Positions 20,245 through 31,844 of a DNA stretch of 64,000 nucleotides are shown here, piece by piece. The notes below the pieces were generated by a model, which saw only the letters and a list, made by a program, of their open reading frames with translations, was not told where the DNA came from and did not search any database. The first letter of the stretch is position 1, and every line of letters begins with the position of its first letter. Source of the stretch: Ascarosepion bandense (lineage: Eukaryota; Mollusca; Cephalopoda; Sepiida; Sepiidae); contig JBBBDQ010000191.1 in NCBI GenBank assembly GCA_037127315.1, positions 17,427,501 through 17,491,500 of the forward strand, given 5' to 3'. A program made the position numbers and the translations under genes.

Positions 20245-20690
20245 TTCAAACGATCAAGTCCCTTGTTCCCTGTTTAGGATGTGGTTTCCGGCTTTCTCTT
20301 TTCCAATCTTCCCACTTTGTTTTTTTTTCAATTAGAGTAGATAGATCTATCTCTAGCCCGGTTCACACTCCACTCATGTCTATTGAACAGGTTAAGAGGC
20401 TCATCCCTTGTTCCCTGTTTAGAATGTGGTTTCCGGCTTTCTCTTTCCCAATCTTTTTACTCTTTTCTTTTTTCTTTTTTTTTTTCAATTGGTGTAGATG
20501 GACTAAACTATCGCCCGGTTCACACTCCACCCATGTCTATTGAACAGGTTAAGAGGCTCATCTCTTGTTCCCTGTTTAGGATGTGGTTTCCGGCTTTCTC
20601 TTTTCCAATCTTTTCACTATTACGTAGTCCCCTACACATCAGTGGCGTTAGCGCCTTGCTCGGTGTGATACGATTAAAAAAACGAATCTT
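20245..20690 (+). mobile_element. jockey-like LINE 3' UTR with three tandem units
   Basis: The unit contains CCTTGTTCCCTGTTTAGGATG and TGGTTTCCGGCTTTCTC; it occurs at about 20260, 20405 and 20562 (spacing about 145 and 157 bp). The block ends TACACATCAGTGGCG..GCCTTGCTCGGTGTG..GATTAAAAAAA, the same 3' end as the copy at 21965-22545. The tandem units are therefore part of the UTR. Confidence 0.65.
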
Positions 20691-20949
20691 TTGAAGTTTA
20701 AATTTTGTTTTGAAAATAGAGTTTTTCTCAGTGGCCTGCTTTGTGACAGAAACAGTTGAATATTTCCAACTGATATGCAAACAGTTGTCTGGGATCAGCT
20801 TCAAGATAAAAAAAACTTTCTATACCAAAATTTCAAATATCTTCCTAATTAGAAGAATGGCGCAATATATTCATCTTACCTAAATGCCATCCCTGTGATC
20901 TTGTACTGCAATAATCTAAACTTTGGAATAAACGGCTACAACAATACTC

Positions 20950-21461
20950 ATCTTTTAACCAGTTGACTTTAGTTCTTTCTACACCTTCCTGTATATCCTT
21001 TCCTTTTTCTCCACCTTTGCAACTGTCACATCTTTATCTTCCCTTTTCTACATCCTTCTTTTTTTTCATCACACTTGTTTTCTACACTTTTTTTATATAT
21101 ATTTCTTTCTTCTCACTTTCATTTTATTATCTTTTCACTCTTTCATTCGTTTGCATTCTTATTTTTATATTTTCCTATATTTCTTTCTTTCTTTCGTCTC
21201 CGCATTCATGTCTTTTTTTATTTTCTGATTCTTTCATTTGCATTGTTATTTCTATATTTGGTATATCTTCTTAGAGTTCATTCTTTCTTTCGTTACCACA
21301 CTCATATTCTCTTTCTTTTATTCACAGTTTTATTTTTATATTTTGAACATTTTCCTATATTTCTTTCTTTCTTTCTTTCGTCTCTGCATTCATGTCCTCC
21401 TTTTTTTTCTTTTTTCTTCGCTTGCATTCCTGTTTTCATATTTTCTGCATTTTCCTATATT

Positions 21462-21493
<32 letters not shown>

Positions 21494-21572
21494 TCGTCTC
21501 TGCATTCATGTCCTCCTTTTCTTTTACTTCGCTTGCATTCCTGTTTTTATATTTTTTGCATTTTCCTATATG

Positions 21573-21612
<40 letters not shown>

Positions 21613-21962
21613 GTCTCTGCATTCATGTCCTTTTTTTCTTTTTTCTTCGCTTGCATTCCTGTTTTTATATTTTCTGCATTTTCCTATAATTCTTTCTTTC
21701 TTTCACTCGTCTTCACATTCATGTTTTCTTTCTTTTTCTCTTTCTTTCGTTTACATTTATATTTTTATATTCTGTGCATTTTTGTATCTCTTTCTCTGTC
21801 AAATGTATTTCGTTTTTTTTCTTTCTCTCTTTTCAAATTCGCACGTTTTGTATATTTTTCTATATTTCTTTCTTTCCTTCCTTGTCACCACATTCGATTT
21901 CTCTTTCTAATGTTTTTCATCGCTACATTCCTTTTTTCTTATGTTTCTTTTCTTTTGAATTC
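20950..21962 (+). repeat. Pyrimidine-rich minisatellite with embedded CTTT microsatellite
   Basis: Units of about 100-130 bp carry CTCTGCATTCATGTCC, CGCTTGCATTCCTGTTTT and TTTTCCTATAT followed by (TTTC)n. Best copies start near 21385, 21497 and 21618, with diverged ones to either side. The long overlapping ORFs (FFLSFFLSFFL) are repeat frames, not genes. Confidence 0.85.
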
Positions 21963-21964
21963 AT

Positions 21965-22545
21965 CTTGACAGGCTCCAAAGGAGAGTTTGTAATGTGATA
22001 GGTGCTGATCTGGCGGCTCGACTGCAGCCACTTCCCCACCGTCGAAGTGTGGCCTCCCTTTGTCTGTTCTATAAATACTTTCATGGCTTCTGCTCGGACG
22101 AACTTAAGTCACTGGTGCCTCTTCAACGGGTGTTTACTCGTGCAACCAGACTGGCAACTGAGTCCCACCCATTCACAGTCAGGTTAGCCAAATGCAGACG
22201 ACAATTCTATTCCTGCAGTTTCTTCTCTCACACTTCCCGCCTTTGGAACTCGCTCCCGTATTCTTGCTTTCCTGACGGCTACAACCTCCAGAAATTTAAA
22301 TGCAGAGTCAATACTCATCTACTAACCACTGACTCTAGCTCTCTCCCGACCCTCGTATAACCTTCCCTTCTCTCCACCTATGCATCTGTCATCGCACCTG
22401 CTTTCTCAGCTTTCTATTGCTCCTTGTCTAACTAGTTTGTACTCCTCACTCTTTTCTAATTAATCTTTTTACAGTTATGTAGCCCCCTGCACATCAGTGG
22501 CATTTCCGCCTTGCTCGGGGTGAAATGATTAAAAATATATATATA
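21965..22545 (+). mobile_element. jockey-like LINE, 3' end with intact C-terminal frame
   Basis: The plus frame 21966-22360 encodes LDRLQRRVCNVIGADLAARL, QPLPHRRSVASLCLFYKYFH, then RVFTRATRLATESHPF, then FYSCSFFSHTSRLWNSLPYS, ending at a stop. This is the conserved tail after the reverse transcriptase in jockey-like elements. A 3' UTR with CACATCAGTGGCATTTCC and GCTCGGGGTGAAATGATTAAA follows, then a TA tract. 5'-truncated at the CTTT-rich block. The frame is undamaged, so this is the youngest copy here. Confidence 0.85.
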
Positions 22546-22559
22546 TATATTTTTACGCT

Positions 22560-23035
22560 TTGTTAATTTTTTACATTTCTTCTTATTTTTCTCGTCGTAT
22601 TCATTTTTTCTTTAAATTTATTTCCTTTTTTAATTCATATTTGTATATTTTTTATATTTTCCTTTTTTCTTTTTCTTTTCTTTCTGTTTTCATCGTCACC
22701 TCATTATCTTTTTTACTAGGTTCTTCCTTCATTTCATTTTTTTATTTTTGTACATTGTTCTATCTTTTATTTCTTTTTCTACATCCTTTCTTTCTGCCTT
22801 TCTTCATCACCATCATGTACCTGTTTCATCTTTTTGGAATGTTTTTTTTTTTTTTTGCCATCCTATTAATTTTTATTTCTGTTCTAATTTATATTTTAAA
22901 TTCTTTCTTTTTAATATTTCAAACGTTTCTTTTTCTTTCTCTTTCCCTAAATTTTCCTTCATTCTTTATGTTTTCCGACTGATTTCCACTCCCGCCTTTC
23001 TCTTTTTATTTTGTAAGTCACTCTCCTCGGAAATA
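22560..23035. other. T-rich DNA without recognisable gene
   Basis: Strongly pyrimidine-biased; the 140-codon ORF is a low-complexity F/S/L frame. Confidence 0.6.
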
Positions 23036-23615
23036 TTATAACATAAGACGAAAGTGCGACACAGAGATCCGAAGGCGAATTGGCATGGCGAAGGAAGCAT
23101 TCCAGAAGTTGAATAAAGTATTAAGAAACAGGAAAATTTCACTAGAAACAAAGAGGAGAGTACTAGATTTCTATGTGATATCGATTCTTCAATATGGCAG
23201 TGAATGTTGGACAATATTTTCGAAGATGAAGGAAAACTTTGAAGCAACTGAAATATGGTTCTACAGAAGGATGCTGCGAATATCATGGATCAAGCATGTG
23301 AACAATGATAAGGTCTTAGAAATGATGAAAACAAAAAGGAAATTAATACTGAGCATCAGAAAGCGACTGCTGAAGTTCCTGGGACCTGCAATGAGGAAAC
23401 AGGGCTTAGAGAATCTGAAACTAACAGGACAGATAGAGGAAAGGAGAGACGGGAAAAGCAATGGATAACATATCTGAAGGACCTAATCAGGTGGATGATG
23501 CAACGAGGGTTGTATGGTGTAATAGGAGAAGGCGTGCTAAGAGCCAGCAGGGATAGGGAGACGTGGAAAGCCATGATCGCCTACGTCCTGAAGGGACAGG
23601 GCACATAGAAGAAGT
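23036..23615 (+). mobile_element. RTE-like LINE, best-preserved 3' fragment
   Basis: The plus frame from about 23040 encodes RKCDTEIRRRIGMAKEAFQK, SLETKRRVLDFYVISILQYG, SECWTIFSKMKENFEATEIW, FYRRMLRISWIKHVNNDKV and RKRLLKFLGPAMRKQGLENL. One base is lost near 23445, after which the frame shifts (the normal RDRGRQRITYL becomes a stop). The ORF end, ETWKAMIAYVLKGQGT, is readable in the new frame. The 3' end is ACATAGAAGAAG with only two GAA units. Catalytic RT motifs lie upstream and are absent. Confidence 0.85.
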
Positions 23616-23800
23616 CACTTTCTATTTACGCAACAACCATACACGTTTACAAATGCATGACATCCTGTATGAGACTTAGACAGTAGCTATCATTTACAAA
23701 ATCAGCTCTCTATTTATCCCCACTAACTAACAAGTACCCCATATATTTAATATAATAATCCAGCCTTGATCATTTTGTTTCGGCAGTCTCTCCTTATTTA

Positions 23801-24112
23801 GGTTGTGCGTTGTGGTTCAATGGATATCGGTTCGGAACGAGGAATCGGAGAGCCAAGTTCGAATTCTAGTTGATTTCCTTGCATTCACTTACGCGCAAAT
23901 ACCCTTTATACCTATATAAATCCGTCGCTCCCCTCCAGTTATGGGTTAACTAATAGGACAGATTTTGTTCTATAGCCTTGGCTGGCAACAAGTCTACCGC
24001 AGAAATCAATGGCAACCTACTGTGTGATAATCTTCTACCCAGTCAGCCATGTCTCTTTTAAGAAACGATCGCATAAGCGTGCATCACGTATGGCTCTTAA
24101 CTTACTGACTGA
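23801..24112 (+). mobile_element. tRNA-derived SINE with 11 bp target duplication
   Basis: Full length, GTGCGTTGTGGTTCAATGG to CTTACTGACTGA. Flanked by CTCCTTATTTA at 23790-23800 and 24113-24123. Confidence 0.95.
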
Positions 24113-24284
24113 CTCCTTATTTAAAAGGTGACAACAGTCGGACACTCTGTCTGGTACACTACAACAGATACCCCACTTATTTAATACACTAATCTTAGTA
24201 GTGATTTATTTACGATAATTGAAATCAGCAATAACGGATTGCGAGATTTGCTCATTGACCATCACTCCATTACAGACATTTTAT

Positions 24285-24289
<5 letters not shown>

Positions 24290-24316
<27 letters not shown>

Positions 24317-24517
24317 TTCATCTTTATATTTTGCCTTTTTATCTTCTCTATTTCTCTTCCCCCTACCCCCACGTCCTTTGTTTCTATTTCTTTCCTTTTC
24401 TTATATATCTTATGTAAACAAGCCTATTATTATTTACCAACATAATTTATGGGTTACTTTTTCTCTCACTCACTCACATTTACTCCTTCTATCATAACTT
24501 CATCTCTATCCCTCTTA

Positions 24518-24560
<43 letters not shown>

Positions 24561-24591
24561 TCTTTTGCCAGGTTTTCGCGATTTATATCTT

Positions 24592-24630
<39 letters not shown>

Positions 24631-24719
24631 CGTTATCATGTTTTCGCTATTTTCATCTTTCTCACTTTCTCTCTCTCTCTCTCGCCTTTACCATATTTTT
24701 CGCGATTTTACTTTTCTTT

Positions 24720-24754
<35 letters not shown>

Positions 24755-24960
24755 TGCCATGTTTTCGCTACTTTCATATTTTCACTCTTTTAATCTTTTC
24801 CCCACTTTAATCACAATGTCTTCCCTCTTTCCTTTTCGATGTCCTTACCCCTACCCATATCATACTCTCCTCCCTCTCTTTTATCTGTCGCTATTTTCCA
24901 CTCTCAGTTTCATCTTTCTCTCAATCTCTATTTTATTTCACATTAATCTCTTTCTTTCTC
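24290..24960 (+). repeat. CT-rich low-complexity block
   Basis: (CT)n runs at about 24297, 24525, 24597, 24668 and 24725, joined by phrases such as CATGTTTTCGCTATTTTCAT that recur three or four times. A degenerate minisatellite. Confidence 0.8.
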
Positions 24961-24992
24961 GCTATCTTTTATCTCTACTATCATAGTTAGCA

Positions 24993-25050
<58 letters not shown>

Positions 25051-25061
25051 CAGTTTGTTCA

Positions 25062-25106
<45 letters not shown>

Positions 25107-25117
25107 CAGTTTGTTCA

Positions 25118-25161
<44 letters not shown>

Positions 25162-25230
25162 ATCTATATATATATATATATCTATCTCAGTTTGTTCATA
25201 TCTATCTATCTATCTATCTCAGTTTGTTCA

Positions 25231-25261
<31 letters not shown>

Positions 25262-25318
25262 ATATCTATCTATCTCAGTTTGTTCATATCTATCTATCTA
25301 TCTATCTCAGTTTGTTCA

Positions 25319-25356
<38 letters not shown>

Positions 25357-25362
25357 GTTTGT

Positions 25363-25437
<75 letters not shown>

Positions 25438-25448
25438 CAGTTTGTTCA

Positions 25449-25484
<36 letters not shown>

Positions 25485-25703
25485 ATCTAACTCTTTTATC
25501 TCTGCTTTTTCGCACTTCTTTTCTCTAGATCATTACTCTCATTTTCATCTGTCACTCTTTAACACGCTTTACTTTTACTATCTGTTATTTAGGTGGCTGT
25601 GATACAGGTTTGTATGTAGATGACGAATATATATATATAATATTCTCACTTTCATCTCTTTCTCATTCTCATTCTCACTCTCACCATCCTATTTAACGTT
25701 TTC

Positions 25704-25758
<55 letters not shown>

Positions 25759-25820
25759 CTGGATCATTTAGTCTCACTTTCTTCTCACTCTTACTTTTGG
25801 GATCTTTTCCCCTTTCACTC

Positions 25821-25904
<84 letters not shown>

Positions 25905-25915
25905 CAGTTTGTTCA

Positions 25916-25948
<33 letters not shown>

Positions 25949-25959
25949 CAGTTTGTTCA

Positions 25960-26000
<41 letters not shown>

Positions 26001-26011
26001 CAGTTTGTTCA

Positions 26012-26048
<37 letters not shown>

Positions 26049-26095
26049 CAGTTTGTTCATATCTATCTATCTATCTATCTATCTCAGTTTGTTCA

Positions 26096-26148
<53 letters not shown>

Positions 26149-26192
26149 CAGTTTGTTCATATCTATCTATCTATCTCAGTTTGTTCATATCT

Positions 26193-26231
<39 letters not shown>

Positions 26232-26242
26232 CAGTTTGTTCA

Positions 26243-26283
<41 letters not shown>

Positions 26284-26293
26284 CAGTTTGTCA

Positions 26294-26333
<40 letters not shown>
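24993..26333 (+). repeat. Compound (ATCT)n / CAGTTTGTTCAT array
   Basis: Runs of ATCT of varying length are separated about 17 times by CAGTTTGTTCAT. Interrupted by the unique-looking block 25481-25855. All ORFs are ISIYLS repeat frames. Confidence 0.95.
25481..25855 (+). repeat. First copy of a tandemly duplicated block
   Basis: TTTCATCTAACTCTTTTATC through (CT)n. Recurs at 26334 with offset 853 and, apart from microsatellite lengths, the text is the same. Confidence 0.93.
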
Positions 26334-26337
<4 letters not shown>

Positions 26338-26556
26338 ATCTAACTCTTTTATCTCTGCTTTTTCGCACTTCTTTTCTCTAGATCATTACTCTCATTTTCA
26401 TCTGTCACTCTTTAACACGCTTTACTTTTACTATCTGTTATTTAGGTGGCTGTGATACAGGTTTGTATGTAGATGACGAATATATATATATAATATTCTC
26501 ACTTTCATCTCTTTCTCATTCTCATTCTCACTCTCACCATCCTATTTAACGTTTTC

Positions 26557-26595
<39 letters not shown>

Positions 26596-26650
26596 CTGGA
26601 TCATTTAGTCTCACTTTCTTCTCACTCTTACTTTTGGGATCTTTTCCCCT

Positions 26651-26700
<50 letters not shown>
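26334..26700 (+). repeat. Second copy of the duplicated block
   Basis: Same as 25481-25855 except that its internal ATCT run is four units (16 bp) shorter and its CT run longer. Confidence 0.93.
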
Positions 26701-27253
26701 TTGTCAAACACTTTCTCTTCATCTAATCTTCACAGCCTCGGACCTTGTGTCTAAAATAAAACAACGCACTTGAGAGGTGGGCACCTCTCCAAGTTTTATT
26801 TGAGACCTGAACTAATTGCAGCAGAAGCGTCCGCAACAAGTCCCTGCCTGTGTGGCTGATAAAATCAAACATTATTTAAGCGCTTTCTCGCTGACCGAAA
26901 AGTCTAACAAATAATCTCTTTACTCAATCACTCTTTCTAAAATTCTGTATTAATTATACTCCAGCCATAAACTATTTTTAGCAGCATCATTTTATCGCCA
27001 TCCAAAGTCAAAGCGCAATTTTTTACAGGGGCAATCCACAGGATTAAATAATTAGAATTGATTGTCTAACTAAAATCAATCAATGAATCACGTATAAGAA
27101 TCTCGAACATCATGTCTAGAGTTTAATGTTACATATTTCTTCGTTTTTTAAGAAAAAGAAATTCTTCAATCAGAATACGGGATGATATCGGAAGATTTAG
27201 AAATAGGGGTCTCAGTTACTGTTTACAATTCTGTGAGAGTTAACGTATTTTGA
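26701..27253. other. Unassigned DNA
   Basis: No repeat or gene recognised, apart from a 16-base complementary pair around 26766-26805 (CTTGAGAGGTGGGCACCTCTCCAAG). Confidence 0.5.
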
Positions 27254-27400
27254 CACTATACGAGCCCCAAGGGTCAATCAAGGTAGAGAATTATTGAATG
27301 AGGTTGCTGTATGAATGCAAGAGAATGAAGTAAATGTATATTATGAGAATATGTAGGATAGATAACGGCTGACCCTAGTAACTAAGATTGCACTGATCGG
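27254..27400 (+). repeat. Dispersed repeat related to the 72 bp satellite
   Basis: GGGTCAATCAAGGTAGAGAAT, ATGAATG.AAGAGAATGAAG, TATTATGAGAATATGTAGGAT and AGATAACGGCTGACC follow the same order as 1207-1660 and 50445-50560. Confidence 0.6.
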
Positions 27401-27570
27401 AAACGCATCCTCGCAGAAATTTGTTAAAAAAGGCCATTTTCGGGAAGAATTTGTCGAAATGGAACTTTCTTCAGAAATGAAATACGAAAAGCGTGGTAAT
27501 GATTCTATCCTGTGTACATGACATGGTGTAAACTAACTGGTAGTATCTGAGCTGGCCGAACAAATGAATG

Positions 27571-27862
27571 TCAGTCAGTTAAGTGCCATACTTGATACAC
27601 GCTTTGCGCGATCATGTTTCGAAAGAGGGCAGAAGATTATCCCACAGTAGGTTGCCATTGCTTTCTGTGGTAAACTGATTGCCAGCCAAGGCTATAGAAC
27701 CCAACCTGTCCTATTATTTATCCCACAACTGGAGGGAAGAGACGGATTAATACCTTACCCAATGGTATTTGTGTGTAAGTGAATGCAAGAAATTTAACTG
27801 GAATTCGAACTCAGCACCGCGATCTCTCGTTCCTAGTCGATATCCACTGCACCTCAACGCAC
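27571..27862 (-). mobile_element. tRNA-derived SINE, full length
   Basis: TCAGTCAGTTAAGTGCCATA to the head CACCTCAACGCAC. The hairpin segment is partly deleted. ATGAATG flanks both ends (27564-27570 and 27863-27869). Confidence 0.93.
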
Positions 27863-28502
27863 ATGAATGTAGTTCTTCAGAACAATTTCATTGAAAATGA
27901 CGTTTTCTTAGCAGGAAGGGAATTTTGGGTTTGAAAATAATCCATCAGTCACAAGGATGCATAAACGCTTTTGAACTTTCAATGCTGGAAAGTGGGGATT
28001 GCGTAACTATTGCGAGATGTAACAGCAATAATTTATATTTCAATCATTGTGCTAAAAAAGAAGAAAGTTTGAAAAATAAATGGCATAGTGGTTGCTAGCC
28101 AAGGCTATAAACCCAACCTGTCCTATTATTTAGCCCATAACTGGAGGGAAGAGACTGATTAATACCTTTCCCAATGGTATTTGTGTGTAAGTGAATGCAA
28201 GAAATTCAACTGGAATTCGAACTCGGCACCGCGGTCTCTCGTTCCTAGTCGATATCCACTGCACCACAACGCACATGAATGTATTTCTTCAGAACAATTT
28301 CATTAAAAAATACGTTTCCTTAGCAGGAAAGGGATTGTGGGTTTGAAAATAATCTCTCACTCACAACGATGCATAAACGCTTTTGAACTTTCAATGCTGG
28401 AAAGTGGGGATTGCGTAAATCTAGTCGAGATGTGACAGCAACAATTTATATTTCAATCATTGTGCTAAAAAAAGGAAGAAAGTTTGAAAAATAAATGGCA
28501 TA
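27674..28502. repeat. Direct tandem duplication, about 414 bp per unit
   Basis: Unit 1 (27674-28087) and unit 2 (28088-28502) each contain the 5' two thirds of the SINE plus about 225 bp of downstream flank (ACGTTTTCTTAGCAGGAA, GCATAAACGCTTTTGAAC). They differ by scattered substitutions and 1-2 bp indels. The duplication breakpoint is inside the SINE. Confidence 0.9.
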
Positions 28503-28689
28503 AATTATATTAATTTTATTAGGACTTTCGTTTGCGCACTGTCAGAGAAATATATTTGTTGAGTTGTCCGGAAATTTTGTGCCAATTTTTAGTCAGGCCT
28601 GTTCCAATTGTTAGAACACATTAAATTTATCTACAGATACAATATGCTTACTCTTGTGGTACCTTCCTATGAGGAAATGGACTAGCTGC

Positions 28690-28863
28690 CTTGCGTCGAA
28701 TTATCTACCTTCCGGTGGAGAGTAATGACCCAGTTGAGGCACCGCCGAAGGGTAGAGTCTCGTCTGGGGAAAATTAGACAGGTATTTTTGGCCGGGCTAT
28801 ATGGCCCCGATTACTCACATTAAAAAGGTTTGTGTCACATTTTGCCTTATTTGGGAAGGCTAA
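28690..28863 (+). repeat. Unnamed dispersed repeat X, copy 1
   Basis: GGAGAGTAATGACCCAGT, GGCACCGCCGAAGGGTAGAG, TGGGGAAAATTAGACAGG and GATTACTCACATTAAAAAGG. Copies 2 (29205) and 3 (46905) share the order. The repeat continues after the SINE at 29165 (AATAAATACTGCA). Function unknown; no ORF. Confidence 0.7.
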
Positions 28864-29164
28864 TGTTGTGGCGCATTGGATACTGGCTCGGAACGAGAAA
28901 TCGGAGAACCGAGTTCGAATTCCAGTTGAATTCATTGGATTCACTTACGCGCAAATATCCTTGAGAAAGGTATTAACCCGTCTCTTCCCTCCAGTTATGG
29001 GTTAAACAATAGGACAGACTGGATTCTACAGCCTTGGCTGGCAACCAGTCTACCGCAGAAAGTAATGACAACCTACTGCGGGATAATCTTCTTCCCAGTC
29101 AGTCATGTCTCTTTCGAGACATGATCATCCAAGCGTGTATCACGTATGGCATTTAACTGACTGA
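28864..29164 (+). mobile_element. tRNA-derived SINE inserted in repeat X
   Basis: Full length with eroded first bases (GTTGTGGCGCATTGG). Copy 2 of repeat X shows the uninterrupted sequence GGCGAATAAATACTGCA. Confidence 0.93.
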
Positions 29165-29204
29165 ATAAATACTGCAGTTAATGGTTAATGTAACATTAAA
29201 CTCT

Positions 29205-29860
29205 AGACATGCCTTGCGCATTGTCGAACTCTCTGCCTTCGGGCGGAGAGTAATGAACCAATCGAGGCTCCGCCAAAATGCAGAGTCTCGGCTGGGGAAA
29301 ATTAGACAGGAATTTTGAGCCGGGTTATATTTTTTTTTTTAATCATTTCACCCCGAGCAAGGCAGAAACGCCACTGATGTGCAGGGGGTTACATAAATGT
29401 AAAAAGATTAATTAGAAAAGAGTGAGGAGTACAAGCTAGTTAGAAAGGAACAATAGAAAGCTGAGAAAGCAGGTGCAATGACAGATACATAGACGGAGAG
29501 AAAGTGAAGGTTATACAGGGGAGGGGAGAGAGCTAGAGTCCAGTGGTTAGTAGATGAGTATTAACTTTGCATTTAAATTTCTGGAAGTTGTAGCCGTCAG
29601 GAAAGCAAGAATACGGGGGTGAGTTCCACAGGCGGGAAGTGCGAGAGAAGAAGCTGCAGGAGTAGAATTGTCGTCTGCATTTGGCTAACCTGACTGTGAA
29701 TGGGTGGGACCCAGTTGCCAGTCTGGTTGCACGGGTAAACACCTGTTGAGGAGGCATCAGTGACTTAAGCTCATCCGAGCAGAAGCCATGAAAGTAACCC
29801 CGGATTACTCACATTAAAAAGGCATTTTGTTTTAAGTGGGTAGGCGAATAAATACTGCAT
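29205..29860 (+). repeat. Repeat X, copy 2, interrupted by a LINE
   Basis: Left part 29205-29330 (CGGGCGGAGAGTAATGAACC, GGGGAAAATTAGACAGG), right part 29797-29860 (CCGGATTACTCACATTAAAA). The gap is the LINE below. Confidence 0.7.
29331..29796 (-). mobile_element. jockey-like LINE 3' end, 5'-truncated
   Basis: The minus frame 29757-29533 encodes QQVFTRATRLATGSHPFTVR, LAKCRRQFYSCSFFSRTSRL, then WNSPPYSCFPDGYNFQKFK. The 3' UTR and CATTTCACCCCGAGCAAGGC end match 21965-22545. Inserted within repeat X; the T-run marks its 3' end. Confidence 0.85.
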
Positions 29861-30289
29861 TTTAACAGAATAGTAACGAGCACTTACGAGCAGTTAGTTA
29901 CAAACATTCAAGTAAAAAAAGTTAACAAGAGCAGTTAACAACAGCTACTAGTCAGACAGCGTAATATTACCTTCTGGCATTCTTATTTCTATATTACTAT
30001 TTATTAGCACTTTCTGTGAATATCTTGTTTCTTTGTGATGCTACTTTTGAACCTACTTTCTTGTTGTGTGTCTTACTTCCAGCACAAATCGGACACTACA
30101 ACTTTGCGGCAAAGTTTCGCCACAACTATACAACAATTACATTTCCAATTAGAAAATACTTCAAACTTTCTCTTGAGAAAATGAGTTTAAAATTGCTTAA
30201 TTTCTACCAGTTTTTTTATTCTTATGAAAATGGAAGATTATAAGGTCATTTTAGATACTTGATGATATTTTATTACCATAAAAGCAAAA

Positions 30290-30655
30290 AATGACCCTCA
30301 AACAACAAAAAAGCTATGTGTACGGTGAAAGTGCTTTAGCCGACAGAAATGTATGGAAGTGATTCTCTAAATTTAGAGTTGATGATTAACTTTATTGAAG
30401 AACGCTCAGGCAGACCCACCCCGCCACAGATGACGACCAAATCAAGGTATTGATTGAGAATAACCCGCATTACACGACCTAGAAATTGGCAGAAACACTA
30501 AATTTATCAAAATCCACGATCCATGAGCACTTAATAAAACTTCGGTACTCAAATCACTACGCTGATTGAGTACTAGATGATCTGAGTGAAAAAAAATCTT
30601 TTGCATCACATTTCTATCTGTGATTTGCTGTATAAACGCAAAGAAAATGCGCTCT
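30290..30655 (+). pseudogene. mariner-family transposase, N-terminal half, broken
   Basis: Frames switch between A.YGESALADRNVWK, then RSGRPT, then DDDQIKVLIENNPHYTT, LAETLNLSKSTIHEHLIKLR and ISICDLLYKRKEN. These are the helix-turn-helix DNA-binding domain and linker of mariner transposases. Stops and frameshifts are present, and the DDE catalytic half is missing because an RTE-like LINE begins at 30656. Confidence 0.8.
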
Positions 30656-31060
30656 AAAATTAAGCAGGTACAGAAATTTAAATACCTAGGAAGTGTTCTA
30701 AAAGAAAACCGAAAGTGCGACACTGAGATCCGAAGGCGAATTGGCATGGCGAAAGAAACATTCCAGAAGTTGAGTAAAGTATTAAGAAACAGCACAATTT
30801 CACTAGAAACAAAGAGGAGAGTACTGGATTGCTATGTGATATCTGTTCTTCAATATGGCAGTGAATGTTGGACAATCTCATCAAAGATGGAGAAAAAATT
30901 TGAAGCAGCTGAAATGTGATTCTACAGAAGGATGCTGCGGAGATCATGAACTGAGTATGTGAGCAATGGCGAGGTTTTGGAAAGGATGGATGACGAAAAG
31001 AGGGTTGCATGGTGCAACAAGAGAAAATGTGCTGTAAAAATGTTGACAAACCGTAAAAAA
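30656..31060 (+). mobile_element. RTE-like LINE fragment with internal deletion
   Basis: The plus frame encodes KIKQVQKFKYLGSVL, KCDTEIRRRIGMAKETFQK and RRVLDCYVISVLQYGSECWT. At about 30985 ERM joins directly to sequence normally about 200 bp further on (DDEKRVAWCNKRKCAVKM), an internal deletion at a short microhomology. The 3' end is degraded. Confidence 0.8.
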
Positions 31061-31844
31061 GAACAAATCAATCAATCTAGATGTTTAACTGCTTTTTATT
31101 GATTTATGATTTATGAAAGTTTGTTGTAAGACAAGAAAAATAGAATAAGTAAATGCGATTATATTATTCGGGCGATATATTCAACAAACAAATGCGATTA
31201 TTCATGTATTTATACCGCAAAGTTTACACAATCACCAATACATGCGTTTATGTGCATACGTGTGCGTACGTTTATCCGCAAGTCAGTAGCAGAATTGCGG
31301 AAAAATAATTTATAAATTCCCTTCCATGTTAATACACTTAATTCAGTAGTGAATGTTAATCATGTAAATAAAAACGTTTTTTTTTTTAACGTCGTGTCTT
31401 TTAAAAGCGCAAGAAATCATGAATCACCACCAATTCTTTTTGCTTTACTATCAATTAATTTTTTCGGAAAAATAACGAAGTTGTCCCTTCTTTATAAACA
31501 CAACAAACGTTTGTCAGTTGCTGCTTTGAAAATCCCGCAAACTCTCGTAAGAAGCAAGAAAGAGTTTCGTAATATATGTTTACTTGTTTTATGCACATTA
31601 AGTTAGTGTACAATTATAAAGCTGTGGGAAAATGAAGAGGCGGTTAAGGTGACGGAAAGGAAGAGGAAAATAGTGATAGTGATCGTAGAAGATACGCTTT
31701 CAGCGTAAGAAGACACACACACATTTACACACACACATACACTTACACACACGCACACACTATCTCTCTCACTCTCTTTCTCACTCGCTCACACATACAA
31801 ATACACACTCTCACGCAATTACAAACTGGTGTTCGTCAGAGAAT
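31061..31844. other. Unassigned DNA with a CA-rich stretch
   Basis: (CA)n and CT-rich sequence at 31706-31815; otherwise nothing recognised. The 85-codon ORF at 31349 has no family likeness. Confidence 0.5.

Noticed and set aside
20880..20905. 26 bp minus-strand segment with good acceptor (ttgcag) and donor (gtaaga)
   Set aside because: The flanking RET exons already join in frame; a 26 bp exon would break the frame, and the encoded residues match no kinase region.
21075..21969. Overlapping ORFs up to 243 codons rich in F, S and L
   Set aside because: Translations of a CTTT-rich minisatellite; no conserved protein features.
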